From NCBI GenBank assembly GCA_031430595.1, contig JANPBU010000043.1, forward strand, positions 1-64,000: a DNA stretch of 64,000 bases, in the 5' to 3' direction. The DNA comes from JANNBN01 sp031430595 (GTDB lineage Bacteria; Actinomycetota; Acidimicrobiia; Acidimicrobiales; JANYDT01). Positions 16,938 to 25,774 of this stretch are shown piece by piece. Numbering within the stretch: position 1 is the first letter of the stretch; each line of letters begins with the position of its first letter. Position numbers and translations under genes: made by a program. The notes below the pieces were generated by a model. The model was not told where the DNA came from. It saw only the letters and a program-made list of their open reading frames with translations, and did not search any database.

Positions 16938-19187
16938 CTGCACACAACCCGGACACCCATCTTTGCAACGGCACCCTTCGATCGCAGCGAGGGTTGCTTT
17001 CACATGGTCGGCCCCTGCGGCAAACCCGAGTTCAGCGATGCCGGCACCGCCGGGGTATCCGTCGTAGATCACAATCGTGGCCAAACCATTTTGTGGGTGC
17101 ACGGCGGTCGACACCCCTCCAACATCCCAGCGATCACAGATCGTGAAGAGGGGCAAAATGGAAATTCCGGCGTGCTCGGCAGCATGCACAGTTCCTGGGA
17201 TCGCGGCTGGTGCTACTTGGGCTCGTTCAACGATTCGTTCGGGTATCTCGAACCAAAAGGCCCGGGTAAGCAATGACGACGGGGGCAGATCGAGCGGCTC
17301 TTCGCCCATTACCTCGTTCGTCGAAATCTTCTTTCGTTGATAGCCAACGACTTGCTCTTCCACTTCGACTCGCCCCAAACACAACCGCACCCGGCCAATA
17401 GTTTGGGCCTGCTCGATCTTTAAGAATCGCAGTTGAGTGTCAGACCGGGCCTGCGTGTACTCGTCCACTGTTGTCGCGTCGACGTAGGCAACGTGATCGT
17501 TGCGATCGAGTTCACTAATGCGGTATTGCTGACCCTGATGCAGGTACAGGGCCCCCGGATGCAATACCGACAGCGCCCGGCCACCATCGACGGTACCAAC
17601 GAGACGCTGCTTTGCATCGATGATCCGATACTCCGAAGACCCGCTTCCGCTGCGAAGCGATATCCGCGCAGATGGTGAAGAGGTACCCGAGTGCACAGCT
17701 CGACCATTGACCACCACCAATTGATCGTCTAGCACGAGTTGGCGAACAGCATCACCCACGGCTTCTTCTAGCACTGGGGGTCTCAACGGGTCAAACTCAT
17801 CGCTGGCGACATCACTAGAAGCACCGGCAGAACCATACGCGCGCAGAAGACCCTGCGGATCTAACGGAAGTTCGAATACAGCACAGGCAACTTGCGGAAG
17901 AAGAACGAATGGGTTCGCCGGGTTTACAATCACCGGTTCTGGGGGTCGCACGATAAGTTGACGGGGGTTCGCCGCATACCACTGGTCAAGCGCATCGTCA
18001 CCACAAACCAACACCGCAAGGCTTCGCTGTGAAGATCTTCCCGCACGGCCAATTTGTTGTCGAAACGATGAAATCGTTCCAGGAAAACCATTGCAGATAC
18101 AGGCGTCAAGGCCACCAATATCGACACCAAGTTCGAGGGCATTGGTGGCGGCAATGCCGCGTAGTCGGCCGTCAAACATTTCGGCTTCGATTGCTCGGCG
18201 TTCTGCGGGAAGGTAACCGCCCCGGTAGGGCCGAATTGCACCAGAAAGCGCATCGGGAACCATCGACTTTGCCCTCGCCGCCACTACTTCTGTACCCCGA
18301 CGACTTCGAGTAAACGCGATCGACCGATACCCATCAGTAACCAAGGCAGCCAGTAAGCGCGCAGTCGATGCGTTTCCAGATACTGGCACCCCGGCTGTGT
18401 CGGCAGGTGGGTTCCATAAGGCCAGTACCCGTTCACCCCTCGGAGACCCATCAACATCGATCACCACCGGCCGAATACCGGTTATTGCTTCGGCTAACCC
18501 ACCGGGGTCACCAACGGTGGCCGAGGTCGAGATGAACACGGGTGATGACCCGTAAAACTCGCAGACCCGACGAAGACGGCGAAGGACGTGGGCAACATGT
18601 GACCCGAAGATGCCCCGGTATGTGTGTAGTTCATCGACCACCACATACCTAAGCGCACTCAGAAAACTCGCCCATCTACCGTGGAATGGAAGTAGACCCT
18701 GATGCAGCATGTCGGGGTTCGTTAAAACGATGTTTGCATTCCGACGAGCCCACTGGCGAGCCTCGATCGCTGAATCACCATCGTAGGTAACGGCCGAGAG
18801 CCGTTTCATGTTCAATGCACCGATCGACCGAAGCTGATCTTGGGCCAACGCCTTGGTAGGAAATAACATCAGTGCAGTGCCCCCGTTGTGCACTGCGTCG
18901 ACCAGTGGAACCTGATAGCAGAACGACTTGCCGGAAGCGGTTCCGGTCGCTACGACAATTGACCGACCAGCAGTTGCGTGCACAATTGCTTCGGCCTGGT
19001 GACACCACAGTTCGCGTTCGCCGATGAGTGACGCAGCCGCTTCGTGCAATGCCGCAACTCCGAAGTCACCGAAGTCACCGAGCGTCGCAAAACGGGCTCG
19101 CTCGGCTCGTGAGACTTCCATGTGAACAAGCTCATTGTCTTGCGAAAGCCCTTGCAATAGTGATTCGAAAGGCGTCATGAGTAACAT
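16857..19187 (-). CDS. DEAD/DEAH-box helicase with DUF1998 zinc domain (MrfA-like)
   Basis: 776 residues from ATG 19185-19187; an upstream frame extension has no support. Walker A VATGTASGKS near 80-88, VVVDELHTYRG (DELH box) near 165, SATVGDP motif III, and the helicase C domain with ALELGVDIGGLD and IGRAGR motif VI near 390. The C-terminus (about 640-770) is the MZB/DUF1998 domain with four Cys in CRCKDGCPGCVQSPKCG. The characterised relative MrfA of Bacillus subtilis repairs mitomycin adducts. Convergent with the Tad operon; in Mycobacterium tuberculosis the helicase gene Rv3649 also lies close to the tad genes, so the linkage is conserved. Confidence 0.92.
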   Translation of the reverse strand: MLLMTPFESLLQGLSQDNELVHMEVSRAERARFATLGDFGDFGVAALHEAAASLIGERELWCHQAEAIVHATAGRSIVVATGTASGKSFCYQVPLVDAVHNGGTALMLFPTKALAQDQLRSIGALNMKRLSAVTYDGDSAIEARQWARRNANIVLTNPDMLHQGLLPFHGRWASFLSALRYVVVDELHTYRGIFGSHVAHVLRRLRRVCEFYGSSPVFISTSATVGDPGGLAEAITGIRPVVIDVDGSPRGERVLALWNPPADTAGVPVSGNASTARLLAALVTDGYRSIAFTRSRRGTEVVAARAKSMVPDALSGAIRPYRGGYLPAERRAIEAEMFDGRLRGIAATNALELGVDIGGLDACICNGFPGTISSFRQQIGRAGRSSQRSLAVLVCGDDALDQWYAANPRQLIVRPPEPVIVNPANPFVLLPQVACAVFELPLDPQGLLRAYGSAGASSDVASDEFDPLRPPVLEEAVGDAVRQLVLDDQLVVVNGRAVHSGTSSPSARISLRSGSGSSEYRIIDAKQRLVGTVDGGRALSVLHPGALYLHQGQQYRISELDRNDHVAYVDATTVDEYTQARSDTQLRFLKIEQAQTIGRVRLCLGRVEVEEQVVGYQRKKISTNEVMGEEPLDLPPSSLLTRAFWFEIPERIVERAQVAPAAIPGTVHAAEHAGISILPLFTICDRWDVGGVSTAVHPQNGLATIVIYDGYPGGAGIAELGFAAGADHVKATLAAIEGCRCKDGCPGCVQSPKCGNGNDPLDKHGARRLLAAMLAK

Positions 19188-19218
19188 CAACCGTACCGGA
19201 GGGGTACGACAATCACGG

Positions 19219-20205
19219 CTACCGGAACAGTTCAGCCGCCCGGCCCGTGCCATAGCGGCAATCGTCGGCGATGATCACCGCTGCTGTTGAGTAGGTGGTT
19301 CGTTCACCGTCAGGGAAATGGATTCGGTCGGGAACGTGAAGGCCCGTCCAATATGAACCATCCGCGTTTCGTAGCTGACGCAACCACCGCAACAAAAGGG
19401 CAGCCTCTTCGGGCATTCCGGCCGCAACGCATGCAATGGCGGCTTCAGCCGTTTCGCCGGTGGTCACCCACGGATGATCGTCAACACAGCGAACGCCTTC
19501 ACCGGAAATGACAAACCGATCCCATGCGGCGCGCAGTCGAGCGCGACTTGCACTCACATCAAGAACGCCCGCAAGAACCGGGTAGTACCAATCCATGGCC
19601 CAACGGTGTTTCGATTCAAAGAGTTCAGGATGATGGGCAACTGCGTTAACGAGAAGGTCGACCGCCAGTGACCAATCGGTACGTTGTTTACCAAGCACAC
19701 TAGCAATACTGAGGGCACACCGTATTGAGTGAACCATGCTTGATGACCCGGTGAGCAGCGCATAGGTGTCTGCTTCGCCAGAGTCCTCCCTGGCCCAGAT
19801 GACCTGACCGGTTGGTTGTTGAAGTTCGAGCACCCAATCAATGGCGCGTTCGATCGAAGGCCACATCTCGATGAGGAATGATTCGTCGTTTGTTGTGAGG
19901 TAATGATGCCAAACACCTGCTGCCGGATACGCAATCGTGTTGGCGTCGCGCTTGGCTTCTTCGATGCCGGTGGCCGTATAGTACTGGTACCAAGAACCAT
20001 CTGCATGCTGATTATCTACTAACCAACGGTAAGCCTTGAGGGCGCCATCATGGCGACCGGAAATGTCGAGAGCCATCGCCGACTCGACGTGATTCCATGG
20101 GTCGGCGTGGCCGCCATCGAACCATAGGATCAAACCGCTCTCGATTTGGGCAACGGCGATAGTGGCCGCTGATTGCTCGAGTTCTTCCGTCGTCAGCCTG
20201 CTCAC
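19219..20205 (-). CDS. Alpha/alpha-toroid (prenyltransferase/glucoamylase-like) protein
   Basis: 328 residues from GTG 20203-20205, which overlaps the stop of the upstream methyltransferase by 4 bp (GTGA). The sequence shows repeated helical pairs with Trp/Gly turns typical of six-hairpin toroids: FDGGHADPWNHVES, QHADGSWYQYYTA, YPAAGVWHHYL, RWAMDWYYPV, DDHPWVTTGETA, RNADGSYWTGLH. The Asp and Glu residues in W-x-H and D-G-S-W turns resemble both squalene-hopene/prenyltransferase toroids and glycoside hydrolase (GH15-like) toroids. No signal peptide. Last gene of a glycosyltransferase-methyltransferase-toroid operon, so a role in making or trimming a glycoside or glycolipid is inferred. Confidence 0.7.
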   Translation of the reverse strand: MSRLTTEELEQSAATIAVAQIESGLILWFDGGHADPWNHVESAMALDISGRHDGALKAYRWLVDNQHADGSWYQYYTATGIEEAKRDANTIAYPAAGVWHHYLTTNDESFLIEMWPSIERAIDWVLELQQPTGQVIWAREDSGEADTYALLTGSSSMVHSIRCALSIASVLGKQRTDWSLAVDLLVNAVAHHPELFESKHRWAMDWYYPVLAGVLDVSASRARLRAAWDRFVISGEGVRCVDDHPWVTTGETAEAAIACVAAGMPEEAALLLRWLRQLRNADGSYWTGLHVPDRIHFPDGERTTYSTAAVIIADDCRYGTGRAAELFR

Positions 20206-20945
20206 CGAGATGGTTTCCCGACGGGCTTTCGGGCATACACAATCAGGCTTTTCCCAAGCACCGGCTGAAGAATTCGTTCTGGCACGTCGGTATACCAAGG
20301 ATGCTTCATCATGTCGGTCACAAGAAGTTCGTGATACTTCTTGACCAGAACGTAGTTTTCAGCCTTATCAAGACCGATCGCGCATTTCAGCCACCAATAC
20401 GGAGAATGCAGGGCGTGAGCGTGATGATGTCCAAGTATTTCAAGACCACATGCGCGCAGACGATCTTTGAGTTGATTGCGGCGGTAGATTCGCACGTGGC
20501 CACCTTCAGAAAGTGGCGCATGATATTCCGAAGAGAGCGCCCAGTTCACTAGCTCTGGAAGGTACGTCGGTACCGTGGCCGCTAACACGCCCCCCGGCTT
20601 TAATACCCGAGTGATTTCGGCCATTGCACCACGATCGTTGGGAATGTGTTCCAACACTTCCGATGTAATCACCTTGTCAAATGTGGCGTCGGCGAATGGA
20701 AGCGAAAGGGCGTCAGCTACACCAACACCAGCCTGCCCCGATGGGTGCAGGTGTTCTGTTGGTTCAAGTTCCATCGCAACCAGCGTCGCTGCGGTTTTAC
20801 GAATGTCAGAGACGCTGCGGTCAACCGCGACGACCTGCGCCCCAAGGCGACGGGCTTCAAACGCATGACGGCCGAGGCCAGCGCCAAGGTCAAGGAGACG
20901 ATCACCCGGTTGCAGCCCGAGGCGATCAAAGCGAACAGTAAGCAT
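20202..20945 (-). CDS. SAM-dependent class I methyltransferase
   Basis: 247 residues from ATG 20943-20945, preceded by AAGGAAAG and starting 2 bp after the glycosyltransferase stop. Motif I LLDLGAGLGRHAFEA near 17-31, VVAVDRS near 41, SLPFADATFDKVITSEVLEHI (motif IV region) near 83, and LKPGGVLAATVP. The C-terminal half, rich in His and Tyr (HHHAHALHSPYWW), probably shapes the substrate pocket. Product and target unknown; the operon suggests a glycosylated metabolite or lipid. Confidence 0.88.
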   Translation of the reverse strand: MLTVRFDRLGLQPGDRLLDLGAGLGRHAFEARRLGAQVVAVDRSVSDIRKTAATLVAMELEPTEHLHPSGQAGVGVADALSLPFADATFDKVITSEVLEHIPNDRGAMAEITRVLKPGGVLAATVPTYLPELVNWALSSEYHAPLSEGGHVRIYRRNQLKDRLRACGLEILGHHHAHALHSPYWWLKCAIGLDKAENYVLVKKYHELLVTDMMKHPWYTDVPERILQPVLGKSLIVYARKPVGKPSR

Positions 20946-20947
20946 GA

Positions 20948-22420
20948 CTACTTCTTTCCTTGAGAACGAGTAACACCCAAAGGAAGGGCGAGTTTCGAAG
21001 GGCCCCGACCAGACCAACGACCCCATGGTCCTGATCCTTCAGAACGATGAGCAGACGTACCAGGCATCGGCAGCCCATCGCGGCGGGCGCGAGCACGATC
21101 TTCGAGCAAATAACGCCACTGCTCGACGGTGCCATCGGCAGCAACACGCCACGTGAAACGGTTCAGCACTCGATCTCGGCCACCCTGACCAATGCGGGCT
21201 CGAAGTTCTGGGTCGTCGAGCATGCATTTGATTGCCTTCGCTAACGCATCCGAATCGCCAGGTGGAACCGTTAACGCAGCCACCCCGTCGGGGCCAACCA
21301 CTTCAGGAAGCGCACCTCCGGTGGTGGTGATCAGCGGTGTTCCGCAAGCCATGAACTCTATGGCTGGAAGCGAAAACCCTTCGTACAGCGACGGTACGAC
21401 AGCCACCGTGGCTTCGTTGTACAACTCGACCATTCGTTCGTCGCTCACGCCACTTTCAAACGTCACAATGTCGTTGAGCCCAAGCTTGTCGAGTAGCTGC
21501 GGCAGAACCGAACCTTCTCGTTTCTTGCCAATAATGGTGACCTCAACCAGGCGTTCGGCACGCACCTTTGCAATCGCCTCTAACAAGTGACGAAGCCCTT
21601 TCAACGGAACATCGGCGCTCGCAGCTGTCAGCACCCGATGAGGGGCCCGGGTGATGTGGTCGAGTGGCTTGAAGCGCTGGTGATCGACGCCTACCGGAAC
21701 CACGTGCAGTTGATCGGCCGAGACCTTCATTTGCGTGACGATGTCGCGCTTTGAGTTCTCTGACACGGTAATGATGCGCGGAATGCTTCGAGCAACCTCA
21801 ATCTGCATTCCAAGAAAGCCATACCAACGGTTCAAACTGAACTTACGTTTCGTTGTTGCGTCTTGCTTTTTGGCTTCTTCAACTTCGAGGTCACGGTCGA
21901 CAGTGATCGGATGATGAAGGGTCGCAACGATCGCCATCCCGTCGTCTTGCATCTGGCGAATCCCATAACCGAAGCATTGATTGTCGTGAACCAGGTCGTA
22001 CTCGTGCCCGTGAAGCTGGAAGTACCGGCGGGCCCGCAGGCTGAAGGTCCATGGCTCAGGAAAGCCAGAAGTACACATGTGTGCGAATTCGAACACATCG
22101 ATATCGAGGTGATCGCGGCCCCGAAGTTCGTTGGGACGCGGGATGTGCCACGGGTCGTCTGCCCGAAAAAGGTCCATCGATGCAATCTTCACGAGGCGTG
22201 CGCCCGGGTCAAGAATCGGCCAGGGTTGCCCGCTCAGCACATCGACGGAATGACCAAGTTCAACCAGCTCATGGGCCATATAACGCGTGTACACGCCCTG
22301 GCCGCCAGAGTACGGGTTTCCCCGGTAAACGAGCCACGCGATACGCAGAGCGTCGGCATTAGGGTCGCCTTGAACCGAGGCACCGTGCGATGAGGATGAC
22401 CCTGGCTGCGACGACGACAT
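20948..22420 (-). CDS. Glycosyltransferase family 4
   Basis: 490 residues, GT-B fold. N-terminal Rossmann half begins after a Ser-rich tail at about residue 25 (ALRIAWLVYRGNPYSGGQGVY; the glycine loop), C-terminal half has the nucleotide-sugar site EGFSLPAIEFMACGTP (E-x7-E) near 370 and PVGVDHQRF near 240. No membrane segment; probably peripheral. First gene of the three-gene operon. The long, basic C-terminal extension (about 450-490, RARARRDG...) is unusual and could bind membrane or nucleic acid. Donor and acceptor cannot be told from sequence. Confidence 0.9.
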   Translation of the reverse strand: MSSSQPGSSSSHGASVQGDPNADALRIAWLVYRGNPYSGGQGVYTRYMAHELVELGHSVDVLSGQPWPILDPGARLVKIASMDLFRADDPWHIPRPNELRGRDHLDIDVFEFAHMCTSGFPEPWTFSLRARRYFQLHGHEYDLVHDNQCFGYGIRQMQDDGMAIVATLHHPITVDRDLEVEEAKKQDATTKRKFSLNRWYGFLGMQIEVARSIPRIITVSENSKRDIVTQMKVSADQLHVVPVGVDHQRFKPLDHITRAPHRVLTAASADVPLKGLRHLLEAIAKVRAERLVEVTIIGKKREGSVLPQLLDKLGLNDIVTFESGVSDERMVELYNEATVAVVPSLYEGFSLPAIEFMACGTPLITTTGGALPEVVGPDGVAALTVPPGDSDALAKAIKCMLDDPELRARIGQGGRDRVLNRFTWRVAADGTVEQWRYLLEDRARARRDGLPMPGTSAHRSEGSGPWGRWSGRGPSKLALPLGVTRSQGKK

Positions 22421-22530
22421 AAGCAGTAGATGTTAGCGGCGTTACATTTGGTGGCTTGCGTACTGGCGACACGCTGTTGTTTGGGAACAGGCAGGCGCTC
22501 TTAACGATGAGTTTGAGCTAGAACGGCGGG

Positions 22531-23307
22531 GTGCTGATCGTTGTTTCACCTGCAAAGTCACTCGACTACGAATCACCTTTGCCAATCAAAAAGTTTACGA
22601 ACCCCGAACTGCTTGACCGTTCGGAAGAACTGATTCGCATCATGCGCACAAAGAGTGTTGCTGAGATTGGTTCGCTGATGTCGATCTCCCCGGCATTGTC
22701 TCAACTGAACCACGACCGATACCACGACTTTGAGCGGCCTTTCACCCCGTCGAACGCTCGGCAGGCCCTCTTGGCTTTTAATGGCGACGTATACGACGGC
22801 ATGCAGGCCCGCAACACGTTCACCACCGCCGATTTTACCCACGCCCAAAAGGTATTTCGCATGTTGTCAGGGCTCTATGGCGTGCTGCGACCACTTGATT
22901 TGATGATGGCCTATCGGCTCGAAATGGGAACTAAACTTTCCAATCAGCACGGTAAAGATCTGTACGCATATTGGGGCGATACCATCACCGACCACTTGCG
23001 CGACGCACTTGAAGAAAGCCCCGGAAGCAGGGTGCTCGTAAACCTCGCATCGCAGGAGTACTTCGGTGCTGTTCGCCCAAAAAAGCTTGATGCACCGGTC
23101 GTGTCTCCAACATTCCTCGACCTCGAACCGAAAACAGGCACTTACAGGATCGTGAGCTTCTTCGCTAAGAAGGCTCGCGGAACCATGGCTGCCTGGATTA
23201 TCCGTGAACGGGTGAAGACCGCGAAGGCACTTCACACGTTTGAGGGCATGGGCTACCGCTACGACGAAAGCCGTTCGACGACGAGTACGCCAGCATTTGT
23301 GAGGTGA
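22531..23307 (+). CDS. yaaA: Peroxide stress protein YaaA (DUF328)
   Basis: 258 residues from a GTG. Begins LIVVSPAKSLDYESPLP, the family signature, with FTPSNARQALLAFNGDVYDG near 75, LSGLYGVLRPLDLMMAYRLEM near 110 and LASQEYF near 175. In Escherichia coli YaaA lowers free iron and protects DNA from Fenton damage and binds DNA. Full length for the family. Divergent from the glycosyltransferase operon with about 110 bp between them. Confidence 0.93.
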   Translation: MLIVVSPAKSLDYESPLPIKKFTNPELLDRSEELIRIMRTKSVAEIGSLMSISPALSQLNHDRYHDFERPFTPSNARQALLAFNGDVYDGMQARNTFTTADFTHAQKVFRMLSGLYGVLRPLDLMMAYRLEMGTKLSNQHGKDLYAYWGDTITDHLRDALEESPGSRVLVNLASQEYFGAVRPKKLDAPVVSPTFLDLEPKTGTYRIVSFFAKKARGTMAAWIIRERVKTAKALHTFEGMGYRYDESRSTTSTPAFVR

Positions 23308-23388
23308 TGGTTCTTACCTAAGTTTGCCGCAACCGAGAATGACAAACAGTATGGTCGCCTTGTTCATCAATACTTCTGAGGAGAAGCC

Positions 23389-23658
23389 ATGATCGGTCGT
23401 TTTATCGGGTTCGTTGTAGTTGCACTTATCGCCGGTTTTGGTGGTCGCGCCCTGATGCCAGGTGATGATTCAATGTCCATCAAAAACACCCTCGCACTGG
23501 GCGCTGTTGGCAGCCTCATCGGCACCTTGCTTGGTGCCCTGGTTCCTGGTGACGGCCCTGTCGGTTCGATCATCGGCGCCATAATCGGTTCAGTAATTGC
23601 CCTGTTTGCTTGGAAGAAATTTGGGCCTTCGCTCAACTCAAAACTGACCCATAAGTAG
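23389..23658 (+). CDS. GlsB/YeaQ/YmgE-family small membrane protein
   Basis: 89 residues with three hydrophobic segments: FIGFVVVALIAGFGGRAL, TLALGAVGSLIGTLLGALV and GSIIGAIIGSVIALFAWKKF. The Gly-rich pattern matches the transglycosylase-associated (misnamed) GlsB/YmgE family, general-stress membrane proteins. GAGGAGAAG precedes the ATG. Probably monocistronic. Confidence 0.85.
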   Translation: MIGRFIGFVVVALIAGFGGRALMPGDDSMSIKNTLALGAVGSLIGTLLGALVPGDGPVGSIIGAIIGSVIALFAWKKFGPSLNSKLTHK

Positions 23659-23670
23659 CGTCGAAGGCGC

Positions 23671-24426
23671 TCAGCGCCGATCTTGCAAAAATCGAAACTT
23701 GTCGCGAACCGAAGCAACATGTGTGGGATCTATCTCTGCCACAATGAGCGCTTCGGTTCGTGCCGCGCTCACAACGACTTCGCCGAGTGGGTCAACAATT
23801 CGCGAATCACCGCAGTACTTGAGGCCGCCACCCTCGCCCACCCGATTACACCCAATGACGTACGCCTGGTTTTCGATTGCTCGAGCAGTTAATAGTGCTT
23901 GCCAGTGCGTTCGGCGAGTCTCTGGCCAATTCGCTACAACCACGTAGGCGTCGGTGTGTTGAGCGAGAGCCCAAAACTCATCAGCAAACCGAAGGTCATA
24001 ACAGACGAACAGACTCAGCCGCACATCTTCGATCGTCACGGTAACGAAGGTGCTACCAGCCTGGAAGTGATCGGCTTCACTTCCGTATGTGAACGGATGA
24101 ATTTTTTGATACCTGTGCGCTTCACCGTTCGGCCCTGCCAACATGAGTGTATTAAACGGCAATCCGCCGTCCGAAGACATTTCGGGAAATGAACCGGCCA
24201 CCCACACACCATGCGTTTGAGCCATCGACCGAAGGAAGCTGCTACTCGGGCCATCGAAGGCTTCTCGCATTTCGGGGTTCATCGAAAAGCCAGTCGAGAA
24301 CATCTCACTCAGCACTACAAGCCGCGCGCCGGTCGCTGCTGCTTCCTCAATCCTTTGGGAAAGTCGTTCAAAGTTTGTGTCACGTGACTCCCACGCTATG
24401 TCGTGCTGAACAACGGCTACTTTCAT
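23671..24426 (-). CDS. Carbon-nitrogen hydrolase, probable omega-amidase
   Basis: 251 residues with the nitrilase catalytic triad in order: Glu in LVVLSEMFSTGF (about 41), Lys in RYQKIHPFTYGSE (about 109) and Cys in LSLFVCYDLRFADEFW (about 142). The SEMF and FCYDLRF-type context matches YafV/Nit2 omega-amidases that hydrolyse 2-oxosuccinamate or 2-oxoglutaramate. Its start overlaps the stop of the upstream aminotransferase by 4 bp, which supports a transaminase-omega-amidase pathway using glutamine or a methionine-salvage keto acid. Confidence 0.9.
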   Translation of the reverse strand: MKVAVVQHDIAWESRDTNFERLSQRIEEAAATGARLVVLSEMFSTGFSMNPEMREAFDGPSSSFLRSMAQTHGVWVAGSFPEMSSDGGLPFNTLMLAGPNGEAHRYQKIHPFTYGSEADHFQAGSTFVTVTIEDVRLSLFVCYDLRFADEFWALAQHTDAYVVVANWPETRRTHWQALLTARAIENQAYVIGCNRVGEGGGLKYCGDSRIVDPLGEVVVSAARTEALIVAEIDPTHVASVRDKFRFLQDRR

Positions 24427-25589
24427 GCGCGCATACCTTTCAGCCGAATCGAAGCTTCATCAATCACTTCGTCGCGCTTACAAAACGCAAATCTCACTAG
24501 ATGCCGACCTTCATCCTTGTTGTCGTAGAACACGACGTTCGGAATCGCAACCACCCCACATCGTTCGGGAAGTGATCGACAGAACGCCAAACCGTCACCG
24601 TTTGGCTCTACCGACCGTATATCGACGGTAATGAAATAGGTTCCACTAGGCGAGAACACCTCAAAACCGGCATCACGCAACCCAACTTCGAGACGGTCGC
24701 GCTTTGCTTGTAGATCGGCAGCGAACGACTCGAAGTAGTCGTCGCCCAGACCTAACCCGACAGCAATCGCCGGCTGAAACGGAGCACCGTTCACGTAGGT
24801 TAGAAACTGTTTCGCGGTACGAACGGCGTCAATGAGGGCAGGAGGCGCGCACACCCAACCAATTTTCCACCCGGTGGTATTGAACGACTTACCGCCCGAC
24901 GAAACGACAATGCAGCGATCACGCATTCCCGGAAAAGCTGCTAACGGAATGTGTTGTCGACCGTCAAACACTATGTGCTCATACACTTCATCGCACACCA
25001 CGATGAGATCGTGTTCAATGGCCACATCTGCAACGGCCTGTAGTTCGTCACGATTCAAGACTGCGCCGGTTGGATTATGGGGCGAGTTAATCAGTAACAG
25101 TTTTGTTTTCGGGCCAATTGCAGCACGAACTGCATCGACATCGAGCCCGTAAGTAGGTGGTCGAAGGGTAACGAATCGGGGTACTCCCCCAGCCATGGCG
25201 ATCGAGGCTGCATAGCTGTCGTAGGTGGGTTCAAGCACCACCACTTCGTCACCGGTATTGAGGAGTGCAAGCATCGCAGCGGCTATCGCTTCGGTTGCAC
25301 CGGCCGTGACGAGTACCTCACGATCGGGGTCGTAGCTGAGGCCGTAAAAACGGTGTTGGTGGGTCGCGATCGCTTGGCGCAACACGGCAATACCGGGGCC
25401 GGGGGGGTACTGGTTTTGACCTGACCGGATGGCGTCAACGGCGGCGTCGAGCACCACCTGAGGCCCATCGGTATCGGGGAAACCTTGGCCGAGGTTGATT
25501 GACCCGGTACTCAGTGCCAGGGCTGACATTTCGGCAAAAATGGTGGTTCCGAAACCTTGCAATTTGGAACTGAGGTAAGGCGTACGCAC
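24423..25589 (-). CDS. PLP-dependent class I/II aminotransferase (KAT/MtnE-like)
   Basis: 388 residues from GTG 25587-25589; a TTG at 25613 would add 8. Fold type I features: INLGQGFPD near 32, TAGATEAIAAAML (PLP phosphate loop) near 95, NSPHNPTG near 168, DEVYEHIVFD near 200, SGGKSFNTTGWKIGW with the PLP Lys near 230, and VRFAFCK with the carboxylate-binding Arg near 375. Most like kynurenine/glutamine transaminase K or methionine aminotransferase YbdL. Coupled to the omega-amidase downstream. A four-copy palindromic element lies about 40 bp upstream. Confidence 0.9.
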   Translation of the reverse strand: MRTPYLSSKLQGFGTTIFAEMSALALSTGSINLGQGFPDTDGPQVVLDAAVDAIRSGQNQYPPGPGIAVLRQAIATHQHRFYGLSYDPDREVLVTAGATEAIAAAMLALLNTGDEVVVLEPTYDSYAASIAMAGGVPRFVTLRPPTYGLDVDAVRAAIGPKTKLLLINSPHNPTGAVLNRDELQAVADVAIEHDLIVVCDEVYEHIVFDGRQHIPLAAFPGMRDRCIVVSSGGKSFNTTGWKIGWVCAPPALIDAVRTAKQFLTYVNGAPFQPAIAVGLGLGDDYFESFAADLQAKRDRLEVGLRDAGFEVFSPSGTYFITVDIRSVEPNGDGLAFCRSLPERCGVVAIPNVVFYDNKDEGRHLVRFAFCKRDEVIDEASIRLKGMRA

Positions 25590-25629
25590 AACTTGTAAGA
25601 ATACCAAGCCCAATAACCGAACAAAGTTT

Positions 25630-25705
25630 CACTTGTCAGATTCAGTCTCATTTGTCAGATTCAGACTGTCCCCAACCTGACAAGTGGACACGAAACTGAC
25701 AAATG
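25630..25705. repeat. Four copies of CAYTTGTCAG as a symmetric palindromic array
   Basis: CACTTGTCAG (25630-25639) and CATTTGTCAG (25649-25658) read forward; CTGACAAGTG (25677-25686) and CTGACAAATG (25696-25705) are their exact reverse complements. The two copies of each pair are 19 bp apart in both halves. It sits in the 160-bp gap between the lipase stop and the aminotransferase start. It could be a multi-site operator for the aminotransferase operon or the two joined ends of a tiny non-autonomous transposable element with repeated transposase sites. No coding capacity. Confidence 0.8.
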
Positions 25706-25774
25706 ACATCCGTCCAAAACTGCCAATGCTGGCACTGACCGCCGCCGACAAACCCTTGAAGCAGTACTAGCTAG

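Noticed and set aside
25630..25705. Intrinsic terminator for the lipase gene
   Set aside because: It lies upstream of the lipase stop's opposite side (before its start of transcription would end), arms are broken by 19-bp spacing and no T-run follows; the operator or mobile-end idea fits better.
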